Source: Candidatus Nitrospira kreftii (GTDB lineage: Bacteria; Nitrospirota; Nitrospiria; Nitrospirales; Nitrospiraceae). From it: 64,000 bases of DNA. Shown here piece by piece: positions 9,311 to 18,313 of this stretch. The notes below the pieces were generated by a model that was given only the letters and a program-made list of their open reading frames with translations, was not told the DNA's origin and made no database searches. How positions within the stretch are numbered: the first letter of the stretch is position 1; each line of letters begins with the position of its first letter. Made by a program: the position numbers and the translations under genes. Location: contig CP047423.1 in assembly GCA_014058405.1 (NCBI GenBank), positions 3,456,501 to 3,520,500 on the forward strand, in the 5' to 3' direction.

Positions 9311-10909
9311 TTACGATCGCTGGCGGGGTCTGCTGCGAGTCCCATCGAGGGCTTCGCCCCAGCGAATCAGAAATGCTGTTACGAACTCATGTTCCTCCGC
9401 AGGCGGAACCGCCAGACGAGCCAAGGCAAACGCGACTGCCAATGCGATATGATAGCCCTCCGAACGTGACGCGACAGCGCGGCGATAGGCAGGATGCGTG
9501 TCGTTGATGACGACGGTGGACTCGATCAGGCGCCCGAGGTCCGGATCTCCCTCGTGTGACTCGAACCGGATGGTAAGCCCGTAACGACCCGGCCGGGACC
9601 GTCCTTTGCCTCCAGGCACAACGGCGACACCGGGTGAGGATTCCGGTTGAGATTGCGGCTCTCCTGGCGACTCTTCAGGCGGCAGTTGGACTTCGACTGG
9701 GTCTTGTATCGCTTCCGGGGGAATGCCTGCCTCCTCAGCGACCTCCGCGTCGGTCATCACAGACATCGCAAAGACCGCGTGCCCGTCCTCGGCCGCCGAC
9801 GTGGCTTGCCCCAGGGGCAAACGCTTCTGCCCGCCGGCTCGCCGCTCAACCAGCGAAGCCAACAGCGGAAACTCTTCAGCCAGATCCACCAAAACCGTTT
9901 CCAGATCACGCTCCATCGGCCGCACTGCCCGACGACCGGCTCTGTCTCCGGATTCCCGAATATCTCCCCAACGGGCCAGCTGCTGCGAGACCGCTTCTTG
10001 GATGGCCTTGCGATACCCAAGGTACAACCCGCCCCTTGTGCCGACTCGGACGAAGTCTCCCTTGTTCAGCGTCAGCGCCTCAGCCAGCGCCGGAGCTTCA
10101 ATCATTCCGGTCATTCTGTCCGGTGCTGTCGGCGTGATCCCCAGCCAGTCCCATCCACGTTTGATGACCTTGCCGAATGTGCTGATCGCCAAGCCTCGCT
10201 GGTCCTCCGGAAACGGAACCTCACTTCGCAACAAGTAGCCAACTGCCGCCGGCTTGCGCTTTCGCGCCAGGCAGACAGCAAGTTTCGACACCTCCGCGCC
10301 CTGAGCCTGTCGGCGCTCCAGTATTCGACCATTGACTTCGAACCGGAATCCCTTCGGGTAATACGCCGCAAGCATCTCGTCGAATTCCGGCTCCAACAGC
10401 GGCTGATACTGTCGTCGCAACGATCCTTCGATATAGCCTTTGTCCAACAGCGGCGAGAGCGCGTTGTGCAGCTTCAGTTGCACCGCCGTGCCATGTTCGG
10501 CCACCAAACCCAACGGCGGAACCCACTTCCACGGTGCCTTGTGGCGCCCGGCCAGATGCCAACGGCTCGCCACATATTCCTTCCCACGCCGCGTTTCTGT
10601 GACGACGTCTTCACAGACCAGTAATCCAAGTTTGATCCCGACCCCGGCGAATCCGATACCGTGCCCTCGCGTCTTCGTGCTGGCAGCCAAATCGTGGTAC
10701 CGCACTAAATCCCGCCGTCTCATGCCCGACCCGTCATCCACAATAGTGAGCGTCGACGAAGCAGGGTCGGCCGTGAGCCGGAGACAGGTGGCGCCGGAAT
10801 CCAGCGAATTGGCGACCACTTCGGTCAAGATAGTTTCTTCGAGCGCCCCGGGATAGGCGTCGCGGAGGTCTTCGAGCAAATGCTGCAGGTCAACGCGAGT
10901 TTCGCCCAT
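9311..10909 (-). CDS. GHKL-family ATPase (MutL/Hsp90/MORC-like fold)
   Basis: This 532-residue protein has an N-terminal GHKL ATP-binding domain. The N-box is [12 protein letters not shown] (about residues 25-36), the G1 box TIVDDGSGM (about 54-62) and the G2 box [15 protein letters not shown] (about 78-92). The middle region (about 130-340) resembles a transducer domain. Residues 370-450 are a Pro/Glu/Ser-rich linker, followed by a conserved-looking tail of about 80 residues. Unlike MutL there is no recognisable endonuclease motif. The family includes DNA-repair, chaperone and anti-phage ATPases, and I cannot choose between them. The gene sits exactly between uvrA and a decayed second copy of the uvrA 5' region, which suggests acquisition or rearrangement. 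Confidence 0.8.
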   Translation of the reverse strand: MGETRVDLQHLLEDLRDAYPGALEETILTEVVANSLDSGATCLRLTADPASSTLTIVDDGSGMRRRDLVRYHDLAASTKTRGHGIGFAGVGIKLGLLVCEDVVTETRRGKEYVASRWHLAGRHKAPWKWVPPLGLVAEHGTAVQLKLHNALSPLLDKGYIEGSLRRQYQPLLEPEFDEMLAAYYPKGFRFEVNGRILERRQAQGAEVSKLAVCLARKRKPAAVGYLLRSEVPFPEDQRGLAISTFGKVIKRGWDWLGITPTAPDRMTGMIEAPALAEALTLNKGDFVRVGTRGGLYLGYRKAIQEAVSQQLARWGDIRESGDRAGRRAVRPMERDLETVLVDLAEEFPLLASLVERRAGGQKRLPLGQATSAAEDGHAVFAMSVMTDAEVAEEAGIPPEAIQDPVEVQLPPEESPGEPQSQPESSPGVAVVPGGKGRSRPGRYGLTIRFESHEGDPDLGRLIESTVVINDTHPAYRRAVASRSEGYHIALAVAFALARLAVPPAEEHEFVTAFLIRWGEALDGTRSRPRQRS

Positions 10910-10939
10910 AGGTTTCCCTATTTCATCCTAACTCGTTTT

Positions 10940-11130
10940 AGCATCAGAATGGATCGCCTGATGCCGGATATCGTGCGCTCAATTAGGCTCGTGATACCAA
11001 TGACTGTATCGGATGGTATTGAGGCATCGAAGCTCTTGGGATTGTGCTTCATCGCGCCCTTAATGACGATGGAGTTTCGCATAAGGGGCGGGAGTATAGC
11101 ATGCGATGAAATCAGATCGTGACTTTGCGG
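10940..11130 (-). pseudogene. Decayed copy of the uvrA 5' end and leader
   Basis: On the minus strand this stretch translates to [17 protein letters not shown] and ASIPSDTVIGIT, matching UvrA residues 3-31 ([29 protein letters not shown]). The start region and leader also match: GGCGGGAGTATAGCATGCGA here against GGCGGGATTATACCACGCGA at 9273-9292, followed by AAATCAGATCGTG in both. The match fades before the Walker A motif, and the frame continues only to about codon 70 with unrelated residues. It is a relic of a duplication, in the same orientation as uvrA. The rest of the 10910-11382 gap shows nothing I can name beyond being the upstream region of ubiE. Confidence 0.75.
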
Positions 11131-11382
11131 CACCGTCAAGGCTTAGGACAGATTCTTTGGCCCTCTCGGCCCATGCCTCATCCATCGTTCTCAATGCGGC
11201 ACAGTGACGTAAAACCAGGCCCGACACCATACCCATGCCCTTTAGCCGACGATCGAAGACACATCGCTTTCCTATCTTTCCTTGATCCCGTTTTCGCCAC
11301 GCGCAATATTTCTCGAAGCGAGATTTTATCATCCGCTCTCCCCGCCTTGACAAAGCAAGAAACCGGGTGCTACCACGATCGA

Positions 11383-12159
11383 ATGGTGAAAACTGAACGC
11401 CCTCATGTAGCCCGGGACTCTCAAGCCCCGGCGAAGGTGGTTTCCACGTGGTCCGGGCAAGCGCGTGAAGATGCCGTTCAGCGGATGTTCACCTCCATTG
11501 CCAGTACCTACGACCTCAACAATACCCTTTTGAGTTTCGGCCTTCATTACTATTGGAAAAAAATTACGGCATCGTTTATCGCCCCTGTCGGACGGGGAAC
11601 CGCCCTGGATGTCGGAGCCGGTACCGCCGATCTCGCTCTGCTCGTGGAATCTCGGATGGGACCCAAGGGACGTGTGATTGCGTCGGATTTGAATCATGCG
11701 ATGCTCGCGAAGGGCCTCAAGAAAGTCGGGAGGAAAGGTCTTTCGGAGAAGATCACCTGCCTCCAGGCCAGCGCCGAACATTTAGGATTCGGCGATAATA
11801 CGTTTGATGCGGTCACGACCGGGTTTTGCATGCGCAATGTCGGGGATTTACCCCAAGCTGTACAGGAGATCCGCCGCGTCATGAAGCCCGGCGGCCGGTT
11901 TGTGTGCCTGGAGTTTTCGCGCCCGGTGTTCGGCTGGTTGCGGACACTGTATGATTGGTACTCGTTTAAACTGTTACCATGGATCGGCACAATTGTCGCC
12001 CGTGATCGCACCGGCGTCTATGAATACCTCCCTGCTTCGATTCGAACCTTTCCTGATCAAGAGCGGTTGTGCCAAGTCTTACGCGATGCAGGATTTCGTC
12101 AGGTGTCTTACAAGAATCTCAGCGGTGGGATCGTCGCGATCCATGTCGCAACGAAATAA
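11383..12159 (+). CDS. ubiE: Demethylmenaquinone methyltransferase UbiE/MenG
   Basis: This 258-residue SAM-dependent C-methyltransferase makes the last step of menaquinone synthesis (and of ubiquinone synthesis where that is made). Family landmarks are VQRMFTSIASTYDLNNTLLS near the N terminus, the SAM-binding ALDVGAGTADLALL, the DLNHAMLAKG loop, TTGFCMRNVGDLPQAVQEI and the C-terminal FRQVSYKNLSGGIVAIHVA. The frame is open 88 codons upstream, but homology begins only at about residue 25 of the chosen start, so the ATG at 11383 is taken. The ribosome site is weak. A short hairpin (CCTGAAA/TTTCAGG, 12195-12217) separates it from the radical SAM gene. Confidence 0.9.
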   Translation: MVKTERPHVARDSQAPAKVVSTWSGQAREDAVQRMFTSIASTYDLNNTLLSFGLHYYWKKITASFIAPVGRGTALDVGAGTADLALLVESRMGPKGRVIASDLNHAMLAKGLKKVGRKGLSEKITCLQASAEHLGFGDNTFDAVTTGFCMRNVGDLPQAVQEIRRVMKPGGRFVCLEFSRPVFGWLRTLYDWYSFKLLPWIGTIVARDRTGVYEYLPASIRTFPDQERLCQVLRDAGFRQVSYKNLSGGIVAIHVATK

Positions 12160-12235
12160 CCATCGCGATGTCTATACGATCGAGCGTCTTTACGCCTGAA
12201 ATCCGTCGACTTTCAGGGGTGACGACTTTAAGACG

Positions 12236-13861
12236 ATGAATTCGATTCTCTACATTTTTCTTCCCTGCAAGAAAGTCTATCCTATCGGAGTCACCTATAT
12301 CGCCGACTTTATTCATCGGCGGAAACCGGACGTTCGCCAGCGGATTCTCGACCTGTCTCTATTCCCTGTTGCACAACGAAAGCAGGCCATTCTCGACGCG
12401 GCCACTGAGTGCATGCCGAATCTGGTGTGTTTCTCTTGGCGTGACATTCAGATCTTTTCGCCGCATGAAGGCGACTCGTCGTTGGAGCATGCCTTCAATT
12501 TCTACTTTGCCAGCAACCCGTTCAAGCGGATCACCGCGTCATTCGCCGGCGTCAAGCAGCTTTATCGCTACTACAATCACATCAATACCATCCTGTCGTA
12601 CCCTGCGTTGGTCCGCAAGGAGTTCCCTAGGGTTCAGATGATGATCGGCGGTGGAGCGTTTACGGCCTTTGCCGATCAATTGATCGAAAAGCTTCCTGAA
12701 GGGACCATCGGGATCCTCGGCGAGGGGGAGGACGCTATCCTCAAGATCATTGAAAGTCGCTCGATCGAGGACGAACGCTACATTATCAAAGAAGGAAATC
12801 AAATCCGGAAAGGCCGGCAGGCATCTCCGGCACTTCTTGAATCATCGCCGGTGGATCTTCCCTATCTCACATCGATTTTCCCCCAATATAAGGAATATGC
12901 AGACGAATCCATCGGCGTACAATCCAAACGAGGATGCCCCTATGACTGCTCTTTTTGCCTTTACCCTTACATAGAAGGCAAGCGAGTGCGCTACCGGCCA
13001 CCTGAAACAGTCGTGAAAGACATCGCTCAGCATTATCATCAATGGGGTACCCGTCGATTCTGGTTCACAGATGCGCAATTCATCACCGGGAAGGAAGCCT
13101 ACCCGCAATGTACTGAAATTCTTGAGCGGATCGTCGCGGAGAAACTTGATATCGAGTGGTCCGGCTATATCCGCACGTCATTAATTACCTCAGAGCTCGC
13201 CAAGTTGATGGTGCGGTCGGGCGTCGGCGATCTGGAGGTGGCCATCACGTCCGGTTCGCAAGAAGTACTGAACAATTTGCACATGGGGTTCAAACTTGAA
13301 CGGCTCTATGACGGCTGTCGCTATCTGGCAGAGGCCGGCTTTAAAGGCAAGGTCATTCTGAACTACTCCCTGAATAGCCCCAAGGAAACGGAAGAGAGCC
13401 TGCTGCAAAGCGTCGAATCGTACAAGATGGTGGCGTCGATTCTTGGAGAAGAGCGTGTCTTCCCGTTGATGTTCTTTCTGGGCATCCAGCCCAATACCGA
13501 TCTGGAGCAGCGACTGCTAGAAGAAGGTTATTTATCCGCGGGTTATAATCCCCTGATGCTGACACCGACCAGTATCAGGAAATTACTCTATAACCCTGCC
13601 CCACTGAATAAGATTATCGCTAAGGCCTGTCTTCGGGCATGGGAACGAAAGCAGGGCAGCAGTGATCCTCGTCGATGGACAGGCTCACTCTCGCAATCGA
13701 CCACCCCATCATCGACCTATGCCGACCAGAACCTCAGTCGAGGAATGGAAGGCAACTCGGGTCGAGATGCTCTTTTATCGTTGGAAGAGATCCTTGCTTC
13801 GCGGCGACGAGCTTCATCCCCTTCGCAGGCGACAGAGCCAAGAACAAGCTCAGCCGGGTGA
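12236..13861 (+). CDS. B12-binding radical SAM protein
   Basis: This 541-residue protein combines an N-terminal cobalamin-binding-like domain (about residues 1-200, starting with YIFLPCKKVYPIGVTYIADF) with a radical SAM core. The cluster motif is C234-PYD-C238-SF-C241 after SKRG, followed by RYRPPETVVKDIAQ and the barrel segments RFWFTDAQF and EWSGYIR. The last 90 residues are Ser/Arg-rich and probably disordered. B12 radical SAM enzymes methylate unactivated carbons or rearrange substrates, and the substrate cannot be read from sequence. It follows ubiE by 76 bases and may be cotranscribed, so a lipid or quinone substrate is possible. That is inference. No clear ribosome site precedes the ATG, and the next gene starts 198 bases on. 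Confidence 0.82.
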   Translation: MNSILYIFLPCKKVYPIGVTYIADFIHRRKPDVRQRILDLSLFPVAQRKQAILDAATECMPNLVCFSWRDIQIFSPHEGDSSLEHAFNFYFASNPFKRITASFAGVKQLYRYYNHINTILSYPALVRKEFPRVQMMIGGGAFTAFADQLIEKLPEGTIGILGEGEDAILKIIESRSIEDERYIIKEGNQIRKGRQASPALLESSPVDLPYLTSIFPQYKEYADESIGVQSKRGCPYDCSFCLYPYIEGKRVRYRPPETVVKDIAQHYHQWGTRRFWFTDAQFITGKEAYPQCTEILERIVAEKLDIEWSGYIRTSLITSELAKLMVRSGVGDLEVAITSGSQEVLNNLHMGFKLERLYDGCRYLAEAGFKGKVILNYSLNSPKETEESLLQSVESYKMVASILGEERVFPLMFFLGIQPNTDLEQRLLEEGYLSAGYNPLMLTPTSIRKLLYNPAPLNKIIAKACLRAWERKQGSSDPRRWTGSLSQSTTPSSTYADQNLSRGMEGNSGRDALLSLEEILASRRRASSPSQATEPRTSSAG

Positions 13862-14038
13862 TGGCCCTTCGACCGTCTCGTGCCTGAATTCTTGTGGTTG
13901 TTGCCTCGCTTAACACGCTGCGACGCCTTGCATTCCAGTTTCGGCCAGTGCTATCATTCATTCTCTTTTGGTGCTGATTTCATACGTCAATCGTTTGGTT
14001 TTTCATATAATTACGGGCATTAGCCCGTTATCTGGTTC

Positions 14039-14055
14039 GCGCCTTAAGGAGGCGC
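14039..14055 (+). promoter_or_regulatory. Hairpin enclosing the ribosome site of the USP fusion gene
   Basis: GCGCC (14039-14043) can pair with GGCGC (14051-14055). The AAGGAGG ribosome site (14046-14052) lies partly in the 7-base loop and partly in the 3' stem, four bases before the ATG. A second perfect hairpin (ACGGGC-ATTA-GCCCGT, 14013-14028) stands just upstream. Together they could limit translation initiation. The effect is inferred. Confidence 0.4.
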
Positions 14056-14059
14056 CCTG

Positions 14060-16132
14060 ATGTATAAGACTATCTACATTCCGGTCGATAATTCCGACCA
14101 TTCCAATACAGCGGTAGACGTCGGTGTCCACTTGGCAAAGACCTTCGGCTCGAAGATCGTGGGAAGCCATGTCTATGCCGCCAAGATGCATGACAAGCGG
14201 TTTAAGCAGATGGAAGCCGGCTTGCCCGAGGAATACCACGATGAAAAGGAACTTGATCGCCAGCGTCAGATTCACGACTCCCTGATCACCCGCGGGTTAC
14301 AAATCATCACCGACTCCTATCTCGACTACGTCGATAAAAAATGCACGGAGTCCAATCTTCCGATAGAGCGACGATCGCTTGAGGGGCGAAATTGGAAAGT
14401 GCTGGCTGAAGACATCAACACCAACGGGTATGACCTGGTCATCATGGGAGCTTTGGGAGTCGGCGCGGTCAAAGACAGCGTGATCGGCAGCAATACCGAA
14501 CGTGTTGTCCGACGAGTCCGTAACTCCGACATGTTGATTATCAAGAATATTCAACCGCTGACGGGTGGCAAGATCGTGGTGGCGGTCGACGGAAGCCCTT
14601 ATTCGTTCGGCGGGCTGATGACCGGGCTTGCCCTCGGCAAAGCCTTCAATATGCCGGTGGAGGCGATCTCAGCCTTTGATCCGTATTTCCATTATGCCGC
14701 CTTCCACAGTATTTCCGGAGTGCTCAACGAAGAGGCCGGCAAGGTGTTCCGATTTAAAGAGCAGGAAAAGCTTCACGAAGAAATTATCGATAGCGGCTTG
14801 GCAAAAATCTACCAATCTCACTTAGACATCTCCCGAGAAATTGCGCAAGCCGAACAAACCGACGTGAAAACGACTTTGCTCGACGGAAAAGCGTTCGAGA
14901 AAATCATTCAATATGTCCGCAAGGACGTCCCTGCCTTGTTGATCGTGGGACGCATCGGCGTCCATAGCGATGAGGACATGGACGTCGGCAGCAACACCGA
15001 AAATCTACTCAGGAGTGCGCCCTGCAACGTCCTGGTCTCCAACCGCAAGTATGTCCCGCCGATCGATACCCAAGCGGAATACACGATTGCCTGGACGGAA
15101 GAGGCGCTGAGACGGATGGAAAAGATCCCTGTTTTTGCGAGAGGAGTCGCCAAAACAGCGATTCATCGATATGCCATTGAAAAAGGACATACGATCATCA
15201 GCAACACGGTCGTAGACGCCGCAGTCGGACATATTTTGCCGAAAGGCGCGATGGACGCCATGCGGGCGCTTGGCGGGAATCTCGATGCAGCCGGTATCAA
15301 CCGAGACCAAATGCAGGCCGACGAGGCCGTGACCAAAGATCTCATGGGACCGACGTTGAGCGGGATCATGACCCAGATCGTGGAGGAAAAACCGAAACAG
15401 ATCGATGCGGGCACTCAGGCCTATCTGGACCGCATGGGTCAAACATATTTCGTCTGCGATGGCTGCGGCTACATCGGCAAGGGTGACACCCCGGTCCGAT
15501 GTCCGGTGTGTAGTGCCGACGGGACAAAGTTTAAACAAGTCGACAAGAAGATTTTTGAAGTGGCGGCGACATCCGAAGGCGAACTGGAGACCGATGTCGC
15601 CTACGATGACGTGCCGATGCAATGGACCAAGGATGCCAAAGAAGCGATCCGTGCCGTTCCGGCGGGCTTCCAACGAAGACGGGCGAAAGCGAGAATTGAA
15701 AAAAGCGCGCGTAAGTTGGGCATGACAACCATCACGCTCGAATATGCCGCCCCGATGATTACGGAAGCCGCGGCGGAAGACTATACCCCTATTTTCTCCA
15801 ATAAAGGCACCGGCACACCAGCGGTGGTGGAAGCCGCGTCTGAATCTCCGAACACTGGTGGCAATGGCTCAAACGGACCGGCTGAAACCGATTCAGCGTA
15901 TCGTTGGACGGATGAAGCACAAGCCAGATTGGATCGAGCTCCTGAAGGCTTCATGCGAGATTGCACGAAAGCGCTGATTCTCAAGCACGCTGAAAAGATT
16001 GGAGCGACCATGATCACGATCGAGGTCGCCAATGAGGGCATCGAGCAGGCCAAAGGTTACATGGCAGAAGCTATGAAGACCGGCAATCTCAAAGATATGA
16101 TCGCTGACCTCACAGGTAAAATCAGCACATAG
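14060..16132 (+). CDS. Two-domain universal stress protein fused to PCP_red and rubredoxin-like modules
   Basis: This 690-residue fusion has six modules. Two universal stress protein domains lie at about 1-165 and 170-325; each ends in a nucleotide-site pattern (GALGVGAVKDSVIGSNTERV; VGRIGVHSDEDMDVGSNTEN). Three PCP_red-like domains start at Trp345 (WTEEALRRMEKIP), Trp522 (WTKDAKEAIRAVP) and Trp616 (WTDEAQARLDRAP). Between the first two is a rubredoxin-like zinc/iron ribbon with Cys466, Cys469, Cys481 and Cys484. In BchB/ChlB the PCP_red domain closes over the substrate near an iron-sulfur cluster; its role outside chlorophyll synthesis is unknown. The combination suggests a redox or stress sensor. 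The ribosome site AAGGAGG is enclosed in a hairpin. The radical SAM/PCP_red gene follows after 92 bases. Confidence 0.88.
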   Translation: MYKTIYIPVDNSDHSNTAVDVGVHLAKTFGSKIVGSHVYAAKMHDKRFKQMEAGLPEEYHDEKELDRQRQIHDSLITRGLQIITDSYLDYVDKKCTESNLPIERRSLEGRNWKVLAEDINTNGYDLVIMGALGVGAVKDSVIGSNTERVVRRVRNSDMLIIKNIQPLTGGKIVVAVDGSPYSFGGLMTGLALGKAFNMPVEAISAFDPYFHYAAFHSISGVLNEEAGKVFRFKEQEKLHEEIIDSGLAKIYQSHLDISREIAQAEQTDVKTTLLDGKAFEKIIQYVRKDVPALLIVGRIGVHSDEDMDVGSNTENLLRSAPCNVLVSNRKYVPPIDTQAEYTIAWTEEALRRMEKIPVFARGVAKTAIHRYAIEKGHTIISNTVVDAAVGHILPKGAMDAMRALGGNLDAAGINRDQMQADEAVTKDLMGPTLSGIMTQIVEEKPKQIDAGTQAYLDRMGQTYFVCDGCGYIGKGDTPVRCPVCSADGTKFKQVDKKIFEVAATSEGELETDVAYDDVPMQWTKDAKEAIRAVPAGFQRRRAKARIEKSARKLGMTTITLEYAAPMITEAAAEDYTPIFSNKGTGTPAVVEAASESPNTGGNGSNGPAETDSAYRWTDEAQARLDRAPEGFMRDCTKALILKHAEKIGATMITIEVANEGIEQAKGYMAEAMKTGNLKDMIADLTGKIST

Positions 16133-16224
16133 TCGCCCCATCTGGGTGATCATCAACACCATACAGGCATCATCGATAGGCTGACAACTCAGAACTCAAT
16201 GCCTTACCCTGGCTCCTAGACCTC

Positions 16225-17619
16225 ATGAGCAAATCCCTACCCATTTTCAACGGCTCTGCACTCCCTGGCACACTGGGAGCATTTCAACAACACATTACGC
16301 AGTTCCTGACTCCCACTCCGAAATCGGATGGCCCTTTCGACGGACGAACCGTCGATGACTTCAAGCCTTACCTCGTCGCGCTGAACCTAACGAAGCGTTG
16401 CAACCTTAAATGTGACCACTGTTATCTCGATGCGACAACGAAAGCAGCCGGTGGAGATGACGAGCTCAACACGGACGAATGCTATCGTCTGATCGACCAG
16501 ATCGCCGAAGTCAACAAAGGCTGTCTGTTGGTCATCACTGGTGGCGAACCGCTAGTCCGGCCAGACATTCTCGATATTGCTCGTTATGCCGTCAAACTAG
16601 GCTTTATGGTGGTCTTTGGTACCAACGGCATGTTGATCAACGATCAATTGGCCAAGACCCTTGTGGAAATCGGTGTGATGGGTGTCGGCATCAGCATCGA
16701 TTCTTTGGAGGCTGTCAAACATGATGCCTTCAGAGGGGTACCAGGAGCCTGGGAAGCGGCGATAGCCGGCATCGAAGCAAGCAAACGAAATGGGCTCCAG
16801 TTTCAAATACACTTCAGCGCTCAGCCGATGAACTACCAGGAACTCCCGGATGTTATCGAGTGGGCACATCAGCTCGGCGCTCGTGTCTTGAACGTCTTTT
16901 TCATGGTGTGCACGGGACGAGGAGAAGAGTTGACCGACATTACACCTGCCCAATACGAAGAAGTGTTGGGCTACCTGGTTGAATGCCAAGACAATTACAA
17001 AGGCATGCTGGTTCGTGCTCGCTGTGCCCCACACTTCAAGCGACTGGCCTATGAGAAAGACCCCAACTCTCCAATCACCAAGGCCACTGGATACATGGGG
17101 GGAGGTTGCCTTGCAGGTACGAACTACGCCCGCGTGACACCTAATGGAGAATTGACCCCCTGCCCCTATATGCCGCTCTCTGCAGGGAACGTGCGCCAAC
17201 ATAGCTTCGTTGATCTCTGGGAACAGTCGGACGTTTTCAATTCTTTCCGGTATCCCCAGCTCAAAGGGAAATGCGGCGACTGCGAATACACTGATATCTG
17301 TGGCGGCTGCCGCGCTCGTCCCTATGTCGACCATGGGGACTGGTTGGATGAGGATCAGTGGTGCCTCTATACTCCCAAAGGTGGTGAAAAGATCAAAGTC
17401 GCTTTCAACGTCGCGGAAGAATCAGAAATGTCCTGGGATGAGGCATCTGCGCTCCGACTGAGTCGGATCCCCTATTTCCTGCGCGCAATGGTGAAAAAGG
17501 GTGTGGAGAAACATGCCCGTGAAAATAACATCCCTCTTATTACCATAGAATTGATGGACGAGCTGCGCAAGAAACGCTTTGGCAACGACATACCCATCTT
17601 CAAGCCTCGTACGGAGTAA
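16225..17619 (+). CDS. Radical SAM/SPASM protein with a C-terminal PCP_red domain
   Basis: This 464-residue protein has a radical SAM core with the cluster motif Cys59-xxx-Cys63-xx-Cys66 (KRCNLKCDHCYLDA), the GGEPLVRPD motif and the GISIDSL strand. A SPASM-type auxiliary cluster region follows: GGGCLAGTNYARVTPNGE, LTPCPYMP and GKCGDCEYTDICGGCRARP. The last 60 residues are a PCP_red domain starting at Trp404 (WDEASALRLSRIPYFLRAM). The core resembles the haem-pathway enzymes NirJ/AhbC/AhbD and peptide-modifying SPASM enzymes. A tetrapyrrole substrate would fit the PCP_red fusion, but this is inference. The gene follows the USP fusion gene and precedes a CopD-like protein, all on the plus strand. 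The ribosome site is weak. Confidence 0.88.
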   Translation: MSKSLPIFNGSALPGTLGAFQQHITQFLTPTPKSDGPFDGRTVDDFKPYLVALNLTKRCNLKCDHCYLDATTKAAGGDDELNTDECYRLIDQIAEVNKGCLLVITGGEPLVRPDILDIARYAVKLGFMVVFGTNGMLINDQLAKTLVEIGVMGVGISIDSLEAVKHDAFRGVPGAWEAAIAGIEASKRNGLQFQIHFSAQPMNYQELPDVIEWAHQLGARVLNVFFMVCTGRGEELTDITPAQYEEVLGYLVECQDNYKGMLVRARCAPHFKRLAYEKDPNSPITKATGYMGGGCLAGTNYARVTPNGELTPCPYMPLSAGNVRQHSFVDLWEQSDVFNSFRYPQLKGKCGDCEYTDICGGCRARPYVDHGDWLDEDQWCLYTPKGGEKIKVAFNVAEESEMSWDEASALRLSRIPYFLRAMVKKGVEKHARENNIPLITIELMDELRKKRFGNDIPIFKPRTE

Positions 17620-17688
17620 TCCCGATCGGAAACCGAATGTCCTTGTCGACCATCCAGCATTTCTCCTACAGCGTTCGGTATTAACGCC

Positions 17689-18198
17689 ATGGATACTTTC
17701 CAGAGCATTTCCACGGATCTCAATATCCTCATTCCGATCATCAACCACTGGCTTCACCTCCTCTCAGCAGTCATTTGGATTGGAGGCTTAGCATTTCTTG
17801 TCATGGCAGTCGCTCCAGGACTGCAGAAAGCCGTTCCAAAGGATCAGATCAAGCCCATCACAGACATTTTTTATCAGCACTACAAAAAGGTTGCTGGTAT
17901 TCTCCTGCTCGTGCTGTTGTTCACCGGAGGTGTGAATCTTCACTACGTCAATCAGGTCATCGTTTCACAAACTGGGAACGGGGTCCAGCACCACGCCAAA
18001 TACCTCATGGTCTTTATGATCAAGCTGCTTCTCGTGCTCGGCCTCCTCACGTTATTTCTTTACACCGTCATCTTTAGATCCGAAGACGAAGCCGACGAAG
18101 GAGAGACCTACGAGGTTATCCCATTCCAGAGAGCCGCGCTTTGGATGGGTTTTTTCATCATTCTCTGCGCAGCCGGTATGAAACACCTGCACCAATAA
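17689..18198 (+). CDS. CopD-like four-helix membrane protein
   Basis: This 169-residue membrane protein has four predicted helices: about 22-45 (HWLHLLSAVIWIGGLAFLVM), 65-85, 100-125 and 146-163. His residues at the helix ends (HWLH, QHY, HHAKY, KHLHQ) could bind haem or copper, as in CopD-type and cytochrome b561-like proteins. It lacks the long CopD N-terminal helices, so it is a minimal version. It lies 69 bases after the radical SAM/PCP_red gene and in the same direction, so a shared operon with the two PCP_red fusions is likely. The ribosome site before the ATG is poor. The function is unproven. Confidence 0.7.
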   Translation: MDTFQSISTDLNILIPIINHWLHLLSAVIWIGGLAFLVMAVAPGLQKAVPKDQIKPITDIFYQHYKKVAGILLLVLLFTGGVNLHYVNQVIVSQTGNGVQHHAKYLMVFMIKLLLVLGLLTLFLYTVIFRSEDEADEGETYEVIPFQRAALWMGFFIILCAAGMKHLHQ

Positions 18199-18313
18199 TG
18201 AAGGAAACGCTGCTGCGCACAGCACTACCTACGCCCACTCGTTATGACATGACCGTTGGTCTTGGTTGAACCCGGAAGCCTGCAGGTTCGCTGACGTGGG
18301 TTACTGACGTGGG

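Noticed and set aside
9647-10624. Plus-strand frame of 325 codons antisense to the GHKL gene
   Set aside because: It lies wholly opposite a gene with clear motifs; composition is Arg/Gln-rich as expected of a shadow frame.
16597-17334. Minus-strand frame of 245 codons antisense to the radical SAM/PCP_red gene
   Set aside because: It is a shadow; the plus-strand frame has all the cluster motifs.
11383-18198. Possible photosynthesis gene cluster because of PCP_red domains, radical SAM and ubiE
   Set aside because: No chlorophyll synthesis or reaction-centre gene is present; the domain occurs without catalytic BchB parts.
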